64,000 nt of DNA. Origin: Saprospiraceae bacterium. GTDB lineage: Bacteria; Bacteroidota; Bacteroidia; Chitinophagales; Saprospiraceae. Below, piece after piece: positions 35,211-44,885 of this stretch. Location: positions 62,001 through 126,000 of the forward strand of contig JADZFD010000045.1 of NCBI GenBank assembly GCA_020850225.1, read 5' to 3'. Within the stretch, counting starts at the first letter, position 1; each line of letters begins with the position of its first letter. The notes under the pieces were generated by a model. It worked only from the letters and a program-made list of their open reading frames with translations. It was not told where the DNA came from and did not search any database. A program made the position numbers and the translations under genes.

Positions 35211-36005
35211 ATGACGGAAGTCCGGCATTTTGCAGCATCGATAAAGGATATATATACATTACTTGCCGAAGCAGGTAATGCAATTATGGATATATATACA
35301 GCACCTGAAAGACATATTCAGATTAAGTCAGATGATAGTCCGGTTACTTCGGCTGATATTGTTTCCAATGCCATCATAACTAAAGGCATACAGTATTTAT
35401 TTTCCGGAATACCAGTTTTATCGGAAGAGGATTATATCCCTCCTTATGAAGAAAGGAAGGGATGGAAATATGTATGGATTTTGGACCCGTTGGACGGTAC
35501 AAAGGGTTTTATACACAAATCAGGTGAATTTACTATTAATTTGGGTTTGTCACTTGAAGGAACAGTAGTAGCAGGGTGTATTTATGAACCGGTGACCCAG
35601 CAAATGTATTTTGCATCCAAAGGGAACGGAGCATTTCATTATCAGGATGATGGTGATCATAAAAGATTAATTGTCAATGAGATTAATCGGAATACCAAAG
35701 GATTGAAAATACTCTCCAGCAAGTTCCATAAGGATGTCAGAACGCAGACCTTTATAGAGTCCTTCGACGAACCGGTAATCATTGAGAAAGGTGCAGCCAT
35801 GAAATTTGTAAGTATTGCAAGAGGAGAAGCAGACTACTATCCGAAGATGTCCAGTATTATGGAGTGGGATACAGCACCCGGACAGATTATCATAGAAGAA
35901 GCAGGTGGTATGTTGGTAGATGCAGTGAACAGTCAACCATTGAAATATAATAAACCGGATTTACATAATCCACATTTTATTGCTTCAGGAAAATGGACGG
36001 ATTGA
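35211..36005 (+). CDS. cysQ: 3'(2'),5'-bisphosphate nucleotidase CysQ
   Basis: A 264-residue member of the inositol-phosphatase superfamily. It has SDDSPVTSADIVSNA, the metal motif PVLSEED and the signature WILDPLDGTKGFIHKSGEF; the DGTKGFI form is characteristic of CysQ rather than SuhB. The C-terminal EWDTAPGQIIIEEAGG matches. It hydrolyses 3'-phosphoadenosine 5'-phosphate from sulfate assimilation or sulfotransfer. Its TGA shares one base with the ATG of the glycosyltransferase, so the two are coupled. Confidence 0.93.
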   Translation: MTEVRHFAASIKDIYTLLAEAGNAIMDIYTAPERHIQIKSDDSPVTSADIVSNAIITKGIQYLFSGIPVLSEEDYIPPYEERKGWKYVWILDPLDGTKGFIHKSGEFTINLGLSLEGTVVAGCIYEPVTQQMYFASKGNGAFHYQDDGDHKRLIVNEINRNTKGLKILSSKFHKDVRTQTFIESFDEPVIIEKGAAMKFVSIARGEADYYPKMSSIMEWDTAPGQIIIEEAGGMLVDAVNSQPLKYNKPDLHNPHFIASGKWTD

Positions 36006-36772
36006 TGAATAAAAACAATATTTTCAGTGCTGTGGTTTTGGCTAAAAATGATGAAAAGATAATAGGAAGATGTATTGAAAAGTTAAAACAAATCACGGAC
36101 GATATAATCATTATACTTGATGACAGATCGGCGGATAACACAGAGGTCATTGCAATTGAATCAGGAGCAAGAGTATTTAAAAAAGCCTGGGAAGGATATT
36201 CCATCAATAAAAATTTTGGTATACAGCAGGCAATAAATGATTGGATATTATGTCCGGATTCAGATGAAATTCTGGACGATAAACTTATTGAAAGTATTAA
36301 CACGTTGAAACCTGAACAGGATACGGCCTATGAAATGAATATAATGACTTATCTGGGTGATTATGCTGTAAAGCACTGTGGATGGTTTCCGGACTGGAAC
36401 ATACGTTTATTCAATAAGAATACCATGCAATGGAACAACAGTGGCGTTCATGAGAAGCTAACATCAGAAAACCAGGTAAAGAGGAAGAGATTGCAAGGCC
36501 TTATACATCATTATAGCTTTACAGATGAAGCTCATATGCAGTCCAAATACGAATACTATGCTAAACTCAGGGCAGAAGAATGGATATCAAAAAGAGTTAA
36601 ACCTCCATTCATTAAAAGACTGGTAGGCCCTGAATTCCGTTTTTTCAGAACCTACATTCTGAAAGCAGGAATACTGGACGGTAAACCCGGATGGACAATA
36701 GCAAAGAATGAATATATACTAAAAAAGAAAGAATTGTTTTACTGGAGAGAAATCCTGCAAAACATCAAATAG
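36005..36772 (+). CDS. Glycosyltransferase family 2 (LgtF/WaaE-like)
   Basis: Start set at 36005, where ATG overlaps the cysQ TGA; the track's start at 35993 would reach into cysQ. About 255 residues. FSAVVLAKNDEKIIGRCIEKL, IIILDDRSADNTEVIA and the DxD-like CPDSDEILDD give the GT-A nucleotide-sugar site; GWFPDWNIRLFNK and GVHEKL are typical of LgtF/WaaE-like enzymes that decorate LPS core. Exact sugar and acceptor unknown. Confidence 0.85.
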   Translation: MNKNNIFSAVVLAKNDEKIIGRCIEKLKQITDDIIIILDDRSADNTEVIAIESGARVFKKAWEGYSINKNFGIQQAINDWILCPDSDEILDDKLIESINTLKPEQDTAYEMNIMTYLGDYAVKHCGWFPDWNIRLFNKNTMQWNNSGVHEKLTSENQVKRKRLQGLIHHYSFTDEAHMQSKYEYYAKLRAEEWISKRVKPPFIKRLVGPEFRFFRTYILKAGILDGKPGWTIAKNEYILKKKELFYWREILQNIK

Positions 36773-36779
36773 AAAAAGC

Positions 36780-36815
36780 AGTTGTAAATAATATAATTAC
36801 TTTTTACAACTACTT
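36780..36815. terminator. Hairpin between convergent genes
   Basis: The 9-bp stem AGTTGTAAA/TTTACAACT (36780-36788 / 36803-36811) with a 14-nt loop lies between the glycosyltransferase and the ArsR-fold gene. It is A/T-rich on both sides and may act on both strands. Confidence 0.5.
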
Positions 36816-36836
36816 TCTTATATTTTTGAATTGGTT

Positions 36837-37145
36837 TTAAGCTTTGCCTACAAATCTGTTTACAGCAAAACTTGCTCTTTCAATCACATCATAATTAATC
36901 TTATAGATGTGAAATTTTCCATTCACCTCGACATTTACAGCACCGGACAATCTTAATATTTTAAGATGCTGAGAAGTGATACTTTGTTCAATATCCAGAT
37001 TACTGTAAATTTTGTTGACATTTATCGTATGATTTTCATCAATAAACTCCAAAATTTTTAATCTTAGGGGGTGTGCTAACGCTCGCATTAATTCCGACGC
37101 ATAATTTAATTTGTCGGCATCAAAAGTGACTTTTGTACCTTTCAT
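36837..37145 (-). CDS. ArsR-fold winged-helix transcriptional regulator
   Basis: A 102-residue helix-turn-helix protein. ALAHPLRLKILEFIDEN and the recognition helix region IEQSITSQHLKILRLSGAV are ArsR-family, and NGKFHIYKINYDVIERA forms the wing. The ELCVCDL metal-binding motif of classical ArsR is absent and there is no Cys at all, so metal sensing by that site is unlikely. The paralogue at 37353-37694 is about 200 bp upstream in the same direction. Confidence 0.85.
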   Translation of the reverse strand: MKGTKVTFDADKLNYASELMRALAHPLRLKILEFIDENHTINVNKIYSNLDIEQSITSQHLKILRLSGAVNVEVNGKFHIYKINYDVIERASFAVNRFVGKA

Positions 37146-37352
37146 TTTGTGTTCCTTATTTTCTGATTAAGACCTGAGCACAAATATGAGTAGTTATTTT
37201 AATATGACAAAATAAATATATATATTTTTTTTAATTTGTTATTTAATTTAACATTTAGGTCTAAAACATAATCAAAATGATGATAAAATACGAATTTATT
37301 TAATCATAAACCTTTGTTATTCATTAAATAAACTCAAGTCAGTGCAAGTAAG

Positions 37353-37694
37353 TTATTTGCTAGTCAAATCCTCCACCAGGGTTGAAATTTGTCCTAATCT
37401 ATCTTTATCCAATGAATAATAGATAAATTTTCCTTGTCTGTCTGTTGCTACAACACCAGCTCTTCTCAGAATAGCTAAATGTTGAGAAGCAACTGATTGT
37501 TCCAATCTCAGTTTGATATAGATATCGGTGACAGTCATTTTCTCACCATCTTCCAAAAGATCTATCACTCTCTGTCGAAGTTTATGGTTGACAGCCCTTA
37601 GCACCAGAACTGCCTTTCTCAGGTCAGCATAGTCAAGTTGCACTTCCTTGCTTCCTTTCTTTAATGTAACGGTTTCGTTCTTCTTATTTCTCAT
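37353..37694 (-). CDS. ArsR-fold winged-helix transcriptional regulator (paralogue)
   Basis: A 113-residue protein with RAVNHKLRQRVIDLLEDGEKMTVTDIY, recognition helix LEQSVASQHLAILRRAGVV and wing RQGKFIYYSLDKDRLGQI. It shares the xxEQSxxSQHLxILR core with its neighbour at 36837. No cysteines are present, so it is not a thiol-based metal sensor. Target genes cannot be deduced; the 206-bp gap between the two could hold their operators. Confidence 0.86.
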   Translation of the reverse strand: MRNKKNETVTLKKGSKEVQLDYADLRKAVLVLRAVNHKLRQRVIDLLEDGEKMTVTDIYIKLRLEQSVASQHLAILRRAGVVATDRQGKFIYYSLDKDRLGQISTLVEDLTSK

Positions 37695-37847
37695 ACGAAT
37701 AAATTTGTTAGTTCACGGAATTCAGATAGGATAATCCAATAACCTTGCCAAACCCAAACTTACAGGAGAATAAATTTTAACAAAATCTTATATATCGTTT
37801 TTGTCTATATATAAACAACTAAATTTGTTATAATAAAGTTCAATTAT

Positions 37848-38534
37848 TTAGAATAATTTTTTTGTAGATTTTGTAATATTTGGTGACTTGATATAGTCGG
37901 GACTAAAATAGGCTACGCTTTCAAATTGATTATTCTGAAATAGTTTGTAGGTAATAGTTTCCATAAACCGTGCGGATGTAAATGTATGCTGTAAGCATAT
38001 AGCCGAATTGTTATACTGATTATAGTATTTTTCTGCACCATTTCCACATATATATATAATATGTGCTCCTGACAGGTGTTCAAATGGATTTTCATCCAGG
38101 ATTACAGGTGCAATATCAGATAGTTTTTTGGATTGAAAATCAAATACAGAAGCATATACTTCATTGCGCCTTGCATCTATCATAGAGATGATAATGTCTT
38201 CAGGATTCAATATATTAGGTGAAATACCTGAAGCTAAAATTGTCAGACTGTCAACGGAAATCAAAGGTTTGTCCAAGGCATAGCACATCGCTTTTACAGT
38301 AGCAGCACCAATACGAAGTGAGGTATAGGAACCAGGGCCGTCAGAGACTGAGACTGCGTCTAATTCCTGTAATGTCATATTTGCTTCTTTCAGACAGGAC
38401 TGAATAAGTAATGTAAGTTTTTCGGTATGACTGTTGGGACTGAATGATTCCTGTAAAGCAATCGTTTTACCATCAATGGCTATGGCAACGGAACAAACAT
38501 CAGTAGAAGTTTCTACATTTAATATGGCTATCAT
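37848..38534 (-). CDS. tsaB: tRNA threonylcarbamoyladenosine biosynthesis protein TsaB
   Basis: A 228-residue ASKHA-fold protein. ILNVETSTDVCSVAIAIDGK, HTEKLTLLIQSCLKEAN, SVSDGPGSYTSLRIGAATVKA and DARRNEVYASVF are the usual TsaB blocks. It partners TsaD and TsaE in making t6A37 of ANN-decoding tRNAs. It follows ctpA by 11 nt in the same direction. Confidence 0.94.
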   Translation of the reverse strand: MIAILNVETSTDVCSVAIAIDGKTIALQESFSPNSHTEKLTLLIQSCLKEANMTLQELDAVSVSDGPGSYTSLRIGAATVKAMCYALDKPLISVDSLTILASGISPNILNPEDIIISMIDARRNEVYASVFDFQSKKLSDIAPVILDENPFEHLSGAHIIYICGNGAEKYYNQYNNSAICLQHTFTSARFMETITYKLFQNNQFESVAYFSPDYIKSPNITKSTKKLF

Positions 38535-38545
38535 TAACTTATTGC

Positions 38546-40177
38546 TTATCTGGATAGTATTTTTTTGTATCTTTTTGTATCTTTTATTACACTTACTGCT
38601 TCGTTAATATTTATATCATCGCGGAGTGTATATTGTATCTTACCTTTTTGCCAGTAGTATCTTGTAATAATTTCTTTTTCGATCTCATAGGTTATCTGAT
38701 CTTTGGCATTGATAAGTTCGTTTGATTTTGTCTGATTTATTTTACTTTCCAATTTTTTAATATCATCAACGATTTGTGCATCTTTGGTCTTATCAAAAGC
38801 ATTTTTTGCTTCCAAAAGTGCTTTTTCTCCTTCAGATGTATATGTAAACTTTTTATTGCGTACAAATTTAACAAAATCATCAAATTGTGTGAATACAAAT
38901 TTATCAACGGGAGCTATTGAATCCTTACCTTTGACATATTGATTGACATATTCAAAAATAATGTATTGGTCCAATAAAGCCTGTGTAATGGGTAACAATT
39001 CTTTTATCTCAGTTTTAATATCAGGAGAGACACCTCCACCATCCAATACAATCCTACCGTTTTTGGTTTTAAATTTGGTTCTTTGATTGTCCGGAATATC
39101 TTTAGGTACACCATTTTCATATTCAACGCCCTGAATACACCTTCCACTTGGTATATAATATTTGGATGTTGTTAATTTGAGTCGTGCATTATACGGTAAG
39201 TCTTTAGTATTCTGAACAAGACCCTTACCAAAGGAACGCTGACCGATCAGGACACCTCTATCGACATCCTGAATCACGCCGGAAACTATCTCAGAAGCCG
39301 ATGCTGAACGTCCGTCAATAAGAATAGCTACAGGTATTTCCAGGTCCACAGGATTGGATGTTGTTTTAAAAGTTTGATCTTTTTCTTTAATTTTGGATTT
39401 GGTTGTAACAACGATTTCGTCTTTAGGAATAAAGATATTACAGATGTTGACCGCTTCGTGCAGTAATCCACCTCCGTTATGTCTTAAGTCCAGAATAACT
39501 CCGGCAATATTTGGATTGTCGTCTTTTAAATCTTTTAAAGCCTTCTGAATATTTGAACCCGCCATTTGTGTAAATGTGGTAAGTGAAATATATCCCACAT
39601 CACCACCTACGAACCCCGAGTATGGTACATTAGAAACAGAAACTTCGCCACGTGTAATTTTTTTAACCTCAGCTTGTTGGTTATCAAATCTTTTTATACC
39701 TATTAATATATCAGAACCGGGTATACCTCTAAGCATAAGATTTATTTCTTCCAGGCTCTTACCTTTCACATCAGTACCGCCAATAGTAGTGATAATATCT
39801 CCTGCTTTGAGTCCGGCTTTATGGGAAGGTCCGTTCTCCATTGGTTCCACTATAGTAGTGTTGCCATTTATATTATCCAGTCTGGCTCCAATACCCTGAT
39901 ATTTTTCATCATCATTAATCCAGTAACTTTCTCCCTGAGATTCTGAAAAATAATTGGTATATGGGTCAAGAGATTTGGTCATGGCATCAATAGCTGTACG
40001 CATTAAGGTGCCGGGATCGAGTTCGTCTGCAAAGTTGGTATTCAGTTCTTTATATACACTGACAAATATTTCTAAATTTTTACTAATTTCAAATAGCTTA
40101 TCTTTATTGACATTTACAGCAGCTATACCTGCAACCATTACGATAGTCAGGATTACAGCCATATATTTTTTAATCAT
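38546..40177 (-). CDS. ctpA: Carboxy-terminal processing protease CtpA (S41)
   Basis: A 543-residue periplasmic serine protease. An N-terminal signal/anchor (MAVILTIVMVAGIAAV), PDZ domain (about 85-170; GPSHKAGLKAGDIITTIGGTDVKG) and S41 core with catalytic Ser in DGRSASASEIVSG and Lys in RSFGKGLVQ are visible. The C-terminal extension is helical (KDAQIVDDIKKLESKI). It is shorter than the Tsp-type enzyme at 15317-17485 and lacks that enzyme's large N-terminal domain. Confidence 0.95.
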   Translation of the reverse strand: MIKKYMAVILTIVMVAGIAAVNVNKDKLFEISKNLEIFVSVYKELNTNFADELDPGTLMRTAIDAMTKSLDPYTNYFSESQGESYWINDDEKYQGIGARLDNINGNTTIVEPMENGPSHKAGLKAGDIITTIGGTDVKGKSLEEINLMLRGIPGSDILIGIKRFDNQQAEVKKITRGEVSVSNVPYSGFVGGDVGYISLTTFTQMAGSNIQKALKDLKDDNPNIAGVILDLRHNGGGLLHEAVNICNIFIPKDEIVVTTKSKIKEKDQTFKTTSNPVDLEIPVAILIDGRSASASEIVSGVIQDVDRGVLIGQRSFGKGLVQNTKDLPYNARLKLTTSKYYIPSGRCIQGVEYENGVPKDIPDNQRTKFKTKNGRIVLDGGGVSPDIKTEIKELLPITQALLDQYIIFEYVNQYVKGKDSIAPVDKFVFTQFDDFVKFVRNKKFTYTSEGEKALLEAKNAFDKTKDAQIVDDIKKLESKINQTKSNELINAKDQITYEIEKEIITRYYWQKGKIQYTLRDDININEAVSVIKDTKRYKKILSR

Positions 40178-40236
40178 ATTAAAATGTGTATTTTTTGATT
40201 ATGACAGATACTTCTTTAACGAAGAAATAGATTAGA

Positions 40237-41007
40237 TTATTTAATAAAATCAATTATATGGTTAAAAAGTTCAACCGGCTTGTCTGCATGTACCCAATGG
40301 CCGGCACCATTAATCGTAATTAATTCGCTGTTTGGAATTGTTTCATGTATAGATGGCCAGTCATCATCAAGAATATAGTTGGATTTGCTGCCTCTGATAA
40401 ATAATGTCTTTGCATCGGAGGTGTGCCTGAATGGTATTGCTTCGAGGATTCTGTCATAATTCTTATATAGCAAATGTAGGTTGACCTTCCATTCAAAATG
40501 ACCGTCTTTGGTACGTGTTAGGTTCTTCATCAGAAACTGAACAACACCTTTATCATTTAATCTGTTCATTAAAATGGATTCAACCTGATTTCTTGAATCC
40601 ATTTTATCAAGTTGTACAGACATCAAAGCATCGAAAATATCCGTATGTCCGTCTTCGTATTTTTTTATACCTATATCAATAATTACGAATTTAAAGTTAT
40701 CTGGATTATTATCTGACATATACTGCAAGCAAGTTTTTCCACCCATACTGTGTCCGATAATGGTGCCTTCGTAAATCCAGTTTTCTTCTAAAAAGAGTTG
40801 CAGATCTTCAGCCAGAATCGGGTAGTTGAATGCATTTGTATGTTCTGAACGCCCATGGTCTCTTTGATCTATTAATATGGCCATGTACCCTGCTTCTTCC
40901 AGTCTCCTGGCCATGTTGTGCCAATTGTCCAGGGTTCCGAACATACCGTGAAGGATTACAACAGGATGACCGGTTCCATAAACTTTATAATTGAGATGAT
41001 GCTTCAT
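40237..41007 (-). CDS. Alpha/beta-fold hydrolase (YbfF-like)
   Basis: A 256-residue serine hydrolase. HPVVILHGMFGTLDNWHNMARRL contains the oxyanion HG motif, IIGHSMGGKTCLQYM the nucleophile elbow, and NGAGHWVHADKP the catalytic His. The GMFG-x-x-DNW start is typical of YbfF-type esterases and eukaryotic ABHD11-like proteins. Natural substrate unknown. It precedes ctpA in the same direction with a 59-nt gap. Confidence 0.88.
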   Translation of the reverse strand: MKHHLNYKVYGTGHPVVILHGMFGTLDNWHNMARRLEEAGYMAILIDQRDHGRSEHTNAFNYPILAEDLQLFLEENWIYEGTIIGHSMGGKTCLQYMSDNNPDNFKFVIIDIGIKKYEDGHTDIFDALMSVQLDKMDSRNQVESILMNRLNDKGVVQFLMKNLTRTKDGHFEWKVNLHLLYKNYDRILEAIPFRHTSDAKTLFIRGSKSNYILDDDWPSIHETIPNSELITINGAGHWVHADKPVELFNHIIDFIK

Positions 41008-41295
41008 GATATGAAAGTAATGTTAAATAAATGTAAAGATTTTCTTAACAAAATGAATAATTATTGTTTTTAAATATAAAGATATTTCTGAAAATATACA
41101 CGACATATACACAAATGTAATATTTTTGTAAAATAATTTACTAATTATTTAATCAAATTATATTTGTTTATATATATAGTGTGTTGGTTGTTAATGTATT
41201 GAAGTGAGACATGGTTGTTATTATTTAAAAGGATGATTTTGGTCATTCAAAATTAGTTACAACTATTTCTAATTTGCAGTCAATTTTAGTGATAT

Positions 41296-41460
41296 ATGAA
41301 AATAATTTTGTTTTTGATACTTATAAGTCTGGTATTAGCAGGTGGTTTCCTCATTGCTTTTTTCTGGGCTGTTCGTGACGGGCAATATGATGATGAATAC
41401 ACACCCGGTATGCGTATATTGCTCGATGAAGACATGATTGATAAAAAAGCGGATAAATAA
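41296..41460 (+). CDS. ccoS: cbb3 oxidase assembly protein CcoS (54 residues), not in ORF track
   Basis: Found by hand: ATG 41296, TAA 41458. MKIILFLILISLVLAGGFLIAFFWAVRDGQYDDEYTPG has the single transmembrane helix and the WAVRDGQYDD motif that define CcoS. CcoS helps insert cofactors into the catalytic subunit of cbb3 oxidase. It leads the cluster and precedes ccoNO by 28 nt; the copper ATPase gene ccoI, often its partner, is not in the window. Confidence 0.93.
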   Translation: MKIILFLILISLVLAGGFLIAFFWAVRDGQYDDEYTPGMRILLDEDMIDKKADK

Positions 41461-41488
41461 AATAATTAAACATTATAAAATCAAGTTT

Positions 41489-43606
41489 ATGGCAAATTTG
41501 GAGACATTCAGTTATGATAATAAGGTAGTACGAAATTTTGCTTATGCTACAATTATATTTGGAGTGATAGGCATGCTGGTGGGAATAACTGCTGCCTTGC
41601 AGTTGGTATATCCATCCTTGAATTTCGGATTGGCAGAGACTTCGTTTGGAAGAATAAGACCATTGCATACTAATGCTGTTATTTTTGCATTTGTAGGGAA
41701 CGGTATTTTTACAGGTGTATATTATTCTTTACAAAGATTGTTAAAGACCAGAATGTATAGTGATGTACTTTCCTCAATACATTTTTGGGGATGGCAGATA
41801 ATCATTTTGGCAGCAGCTATTACGTTACCATTGGGTATGACCAGTAGTCACGAATATGCAGAATTGATATGGCCGATAGATATAGCTATTGCAATAGTAT
41901 GGATTGTATTTGGAATCAATATGTTTGGTACTTTGATAAAGAGAAGAGAACAACATATTTATGTTGCCATATGGTTTTATATTGCTACATGGATTACTGT
42001 GACTGTATTGCATATTTTTAATAATATACAGATTCCGGTAAGCATGTCTTATGCTGTCAATGCTTTTGCAGGCGTACAGGATGCTTTGGTACAATGGTGG
42101 TACGGACACAATGCTGTAGCATTTTTCCTTACTACGCCCTATCTGGGATTAATGTATTATTTTTTACCCAAAGCTGCTAACCGACCTGTTTATTCGTACA
42201 AACTTTCAATTATTCACTTTTGGTCATTGATATTCTTATATATTTGGGCTGGACCACACCATTTATTATATACATCTTTACCTGATTGGGCACAATCTTT
42301 GGGAACAGTATTCTCCATTATGCTGATTGCTCCATCATGGGGAGGTATGTTAAACGGACTTTTGACCTTAAGAGGTGTCTGGGACAAAGTAAGAACAGAT
42401 CCTATTCTTAAGTTTTTTGTAATAGCTGTAACCGCCTATGGTATGGCAACGCTTGAAGGGCCGCTATTATCCGTTAAATCACTTAATGCTATAACACACT
42501 ATACAGACTGGACAGTAGCACATGTACACATCGGTGCTTTGGGATGGAATGGAATGCTTACATTTGGTATGTTGTATTGGTTATTACCAAGAATATATGG
42601 GACAAAACTGTATTCAGTAAAATTAGCTAACACGCATTTCTGGATAGGAACATTAGGTATATTATTTTATGCTATTCCTTTATATTGGGCAGGTTGGACA
42701 CAATCTCTTATGTGGAAACAATTCACACCGGATGGTCTTTTACAGTATGGAAATTTCTTAGAGACCGTAACCCAGATACTTCCTATGTACCTGATAAGAG
42801 CTATTGGAGGTACAATTTATTTTATAGGAGTAATAGTGATGATATACAATTTGTATAAAACAGTTCAATCAGGTCACCTTATAGCCAATCAGGAAGCATC
42901 TGCTCCGGCTTTGGAAAAATATATACCAGAGAAAAATGAACATTGGCACAGATGGATAGAACGAAAACCTATTCAGATGTTATTCTGGAGTGCAATAGTA
43001 ATACTGATTGGTGGTATAATTGAGATTATACCTATGATGATGATCGACGAAAATGTTCCCAAAATAGCCTCAGTAAAACCGTATACTCCGTTGGAACTCG
43101 AAGGACGCGACATATATATACGGGAGGGATGTGTTAACTGTCACTCACAAATGATACGACCATTCAGATCGGAAACAGAACGGTATGGAGAATATTCCAA
43201 ATCTGGTGAATTTATTTATGACAGACCTTTCTTATGGGGTAGTAAGCGTACAGGTCCGGACTTACACCGAATAGGAGGAAAATACCCGGACAGCTGGCAT
43301 TACAATCATATGCTTGATCCTACTTCCATGTCACCTGGTTCAATTATGCCTCCGTATCCATGGTTGTTGGAAGATGATTTGAATACCAGTTATACACCTG
43401 CAAAGATCAGAATATTACAGTCACTTGGAACACCATATCCTGACGGATATGCGGAGAAAGCTGTAGAAGATCTTAAGAATCAGGCTAAAAAAATAGCCTC
43501 TAATCTTGCGAAAGATAAGATCAAACAGGATAATCTGGAAAATAAAGAGATAATTGCTGTAATTGCTTACCTGCAAAGATTAGGCACGGACATAAAAGTT
43601 AAATAA
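41489..43606 (+). CDS. ccoNO: Fused cbb3 cytochrome c oxidase subunits I and II (CcoNO)
   Basis: Start set at ATG 41489 (MANLETFSYDNKVVRNFAYA); the track's 41438 start overlaps ccoS. 705 residues. The N-terminal about 490 residues are the 12-helix catalytic haem-copper subunit with FGRIRPLHTNAVIFAF, WWYGHNAVAFFL, IWAGPHHLLYTSLPDW and HYTDWTVAHVHIGALGWNG supplying haem and CuB histidines. A soluble linker and helix lead to the CcoO monohaem cytochrome c with EGCVNCHSQMIRPFRSETERYG and a distal Met (SPGSIMPPYPWL). Reduces O2 with high affinity and pumps protons. The N-O fusion is known in Bacteroidota. Confidence 0.97.
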   Translation: MANLETFSYDNKVVRNFAYATIIFGVIGMLVGITAALQLVYPSLNFGLAETSFGRIRPLHTNAVIFAFVGNGIFTGVYYSLQRLLKTRMYSDVLSSIHFWGWQIIILAAAITLPLGMTSSHEYAELIWPIDIAIAIVWIVFGINMFGTLIKRREQHIYVAIWFYIATWITVTVLHIFNNIQIPVSMSYAVNAFAGVQDALVQWWYGHNAVAFFLTTPYLGLMYYFLPKAANRPVYSYKLSIIHFWSLIFLYIWAGPHHLLYTSLPDWAQSLGTVFSIMLIAPSWGGMLNGLLTLRGVWDKVRTDPILKFFVIAVTAYGMATLEGPLLSVKSLNAITHYTDWTVAHVHIGALGWNGMLTFGMLYWLLPRIYGTKLYSVKLANTHFWIGTLGILFYAIPLYWAGWTQSLMWKQFTPDGLLQYGNFLETVTQILPMYLIRAIGGTIYFIGVIVMIYNLYKTVQSGHLIANQEASAPALEKYIPEKNEHWHRWIERKPIQMLFWSAIVILIGGIIEIIPMMMIDENVPKIASVKPYTPLELEGRDIYIREGCVNCHSQMIRPFRSETERYGEYSKSGEFIYDRPFLWGSKRTGPDLHRIGGKYPDSWHYNHMLDPTSMSPGSIMPPYPWLLEDDLNTSYTPAKIRILQSLGTPYPDGYAEKAVEDLKNQAKKIASNLAKDKIKQDNLENKEIIAVIAYLQRLGTDIKVK

Positions 43607-43632
43607 TTAATTTTAAAAAAAAATAGCCAAAA

Positions 43633-43797
43633 ATGGCAAAATATATATTGGAAGGAGCAGGAAGTATCAATTGGATGGCTATATTTGCACTCATTACGTT
43701 TGTTTTTGTATTTACTTTAAGTATAGTTTTGGTATTTAAGAAGAATAAAACGGATTTGGAGAGGTTGGAAAATCTGCCTTTGGAAGATGATGAATGA
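43633..43797 (+). CDS. ccoQ: CcoQ/FixQ-like small subunit (54 residues), not in ORF track
   Basis: Found by hand: ATG 43633, TGA 43795. MAKYILEGAGSINWMAIFALITFVFVFTLSIVLVFKK has one transmembrane helix followed by a charged tail (NKTDLERLENLPLEDDE), the CcoQ layout. Its position between ccoNO and ccoP (27 nt after ccoNO, overlapping the first possible ccoP ATG) supports the call. Confidence 0.85.
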   Translation: MAKYILEGAGSINWMAIFALITFVFVFTLSIVLVFKKNKTDLERLENLPLEDDE

Positions 43798-44825
43798 TTT
43801 TTTATAGGATATTTAATAAAATAATTAATTGGAAAATGATGAAGAAACTTTCTTTTACCATCATGTTGTATATAGGAACCCTCATATGGGGTGCAGATGC
43901 ATTTGGACAAGGTAGCAGTCAGCAGGATCTGAGTTCAACTATCTTGACATTTATTTACAATAATATATTTGTACTTCTTTCCCTGGCAGTATTGGTGGGT
44001 GTGGTGAGTATTGCGCTGAAATTGATTTGGGCTTTTATTGATATGCAAAAAGTAAAACTGGCAGATCAGATAGGTGCTATTAGTGTAGAACCGTCTTCAG
44101 GAAGAGGAGAATCAACTTCATTCCTGCGCAGATTATACGATAAAGCATGGAATATGGCACCTGTTAGTAAAGAAGAAAATATTGACTTAGGCCATGAATA
44201 TGATGGAATCAGGGAATTGGATAATTCTTTACCGCCATGGTGGTTATGGATGTTTTATGGCACTATTATTTTTGCCGGTGCTTATATATGGTATTATAAT
44301 GTATCCAATAACGGACCTAATCAGCTGCAAGAGTATGAAATAGCAATGGAAGTAGCTGAATTACAGAAAACCAAAAGTCTTTCCATTCAGGGCAATAAGG
44401 TTGATGAGAATACTGTTACTGCGCTAACTGATGAAGCTTCCATAACTGAAGGAAAAGATCTTTATATTACCAATTGTGCAGCATGTCACGGACAATTGGG
44501 AGAAGGTACTGTTGGCCCCAACTTTACAGATAAGTACTGGATTCATGGTGGAAGCGTCAATGATATTTTTAAAACAATTAAATATGGTGTTCCTGATAAA
44601 GGGATGGTATCATGGAAAGATTTGCTGGGATCTTCAGCTATTCAAAAAGTATCCAGTTATATTTTGACTTTACAGGGAACCAATCCACCTAATCAGAAAG
44701 AAAAGCAGGGTGAATTGTACGAACCTAAAGTGGTAGAACCTGAAGCTGCTCCAAAAACAGATGAAGCATCACCAAAAGCTGAAGAAGGTACAAAAACAGA
44801 GACAGACGCACCAAAAAGCAAGTAG
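43794..44825 (+). CDS. ccoP: cbb3 oxidase subunit CcoP with a single haem c
   Basis: A 343-residue protein from the 43794 ATG (TGA/ATG overlap with ccoQ); ATG 43836 (MMKKLSFTIMLYIG) gives a cleaner signal peptide. An extra N-terminal membrane helix (IFVLLSLAVLVGVVSIAL) precedes the CcoP N-domain with YDGIRELDNSLPPWWLWMFYG. One CxxCH haem site follows (TNCAACHGQLGEGTVGPNFTD) with distal Met in VPDKGMVSW. Classical CcoP carries two haems, so this is the shorter Bacteroidota form. The C-terminal 50 residues are a Lys/Glu/Pro/Ala-rich tail. Confidence 0.93.
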   Translation: MIFYRIFNKIINWKMMKKLSFTIMLYIGTLIWGADAFGQGSSQQDLSSTILTFIYNNIFVLLSLAVLVGVVSIALKLIWAFIDMQKVKLADQIGAISVEPSSGRGESTSFLRRLYDKAWNMAPVSKEENIDLGHEYDGIRELDNSLPPWWLWMFYGTIIFAGAYIWYYNVSNNGPNQLQEYEIAMEVAELQKTKSLSIQGNKVDENTVTALTDEASITEGKDLYITNCAACHGQLGEGTVGPNFTDKYWIHGGSVNDIFKTIKYGVPDKGMVSWKDLLGSSAIQKVSSYILTLQGTNPPNQKEKQGELYEPKVVEPEAAPKTDEASPKAEEGTKTETDAPKSK

Positions 44826-44885
44826 TATTCTCTTGCTTTAACATATTTCGTTAAGTCATATTTTTTAGAAATTTAATTTATATTA

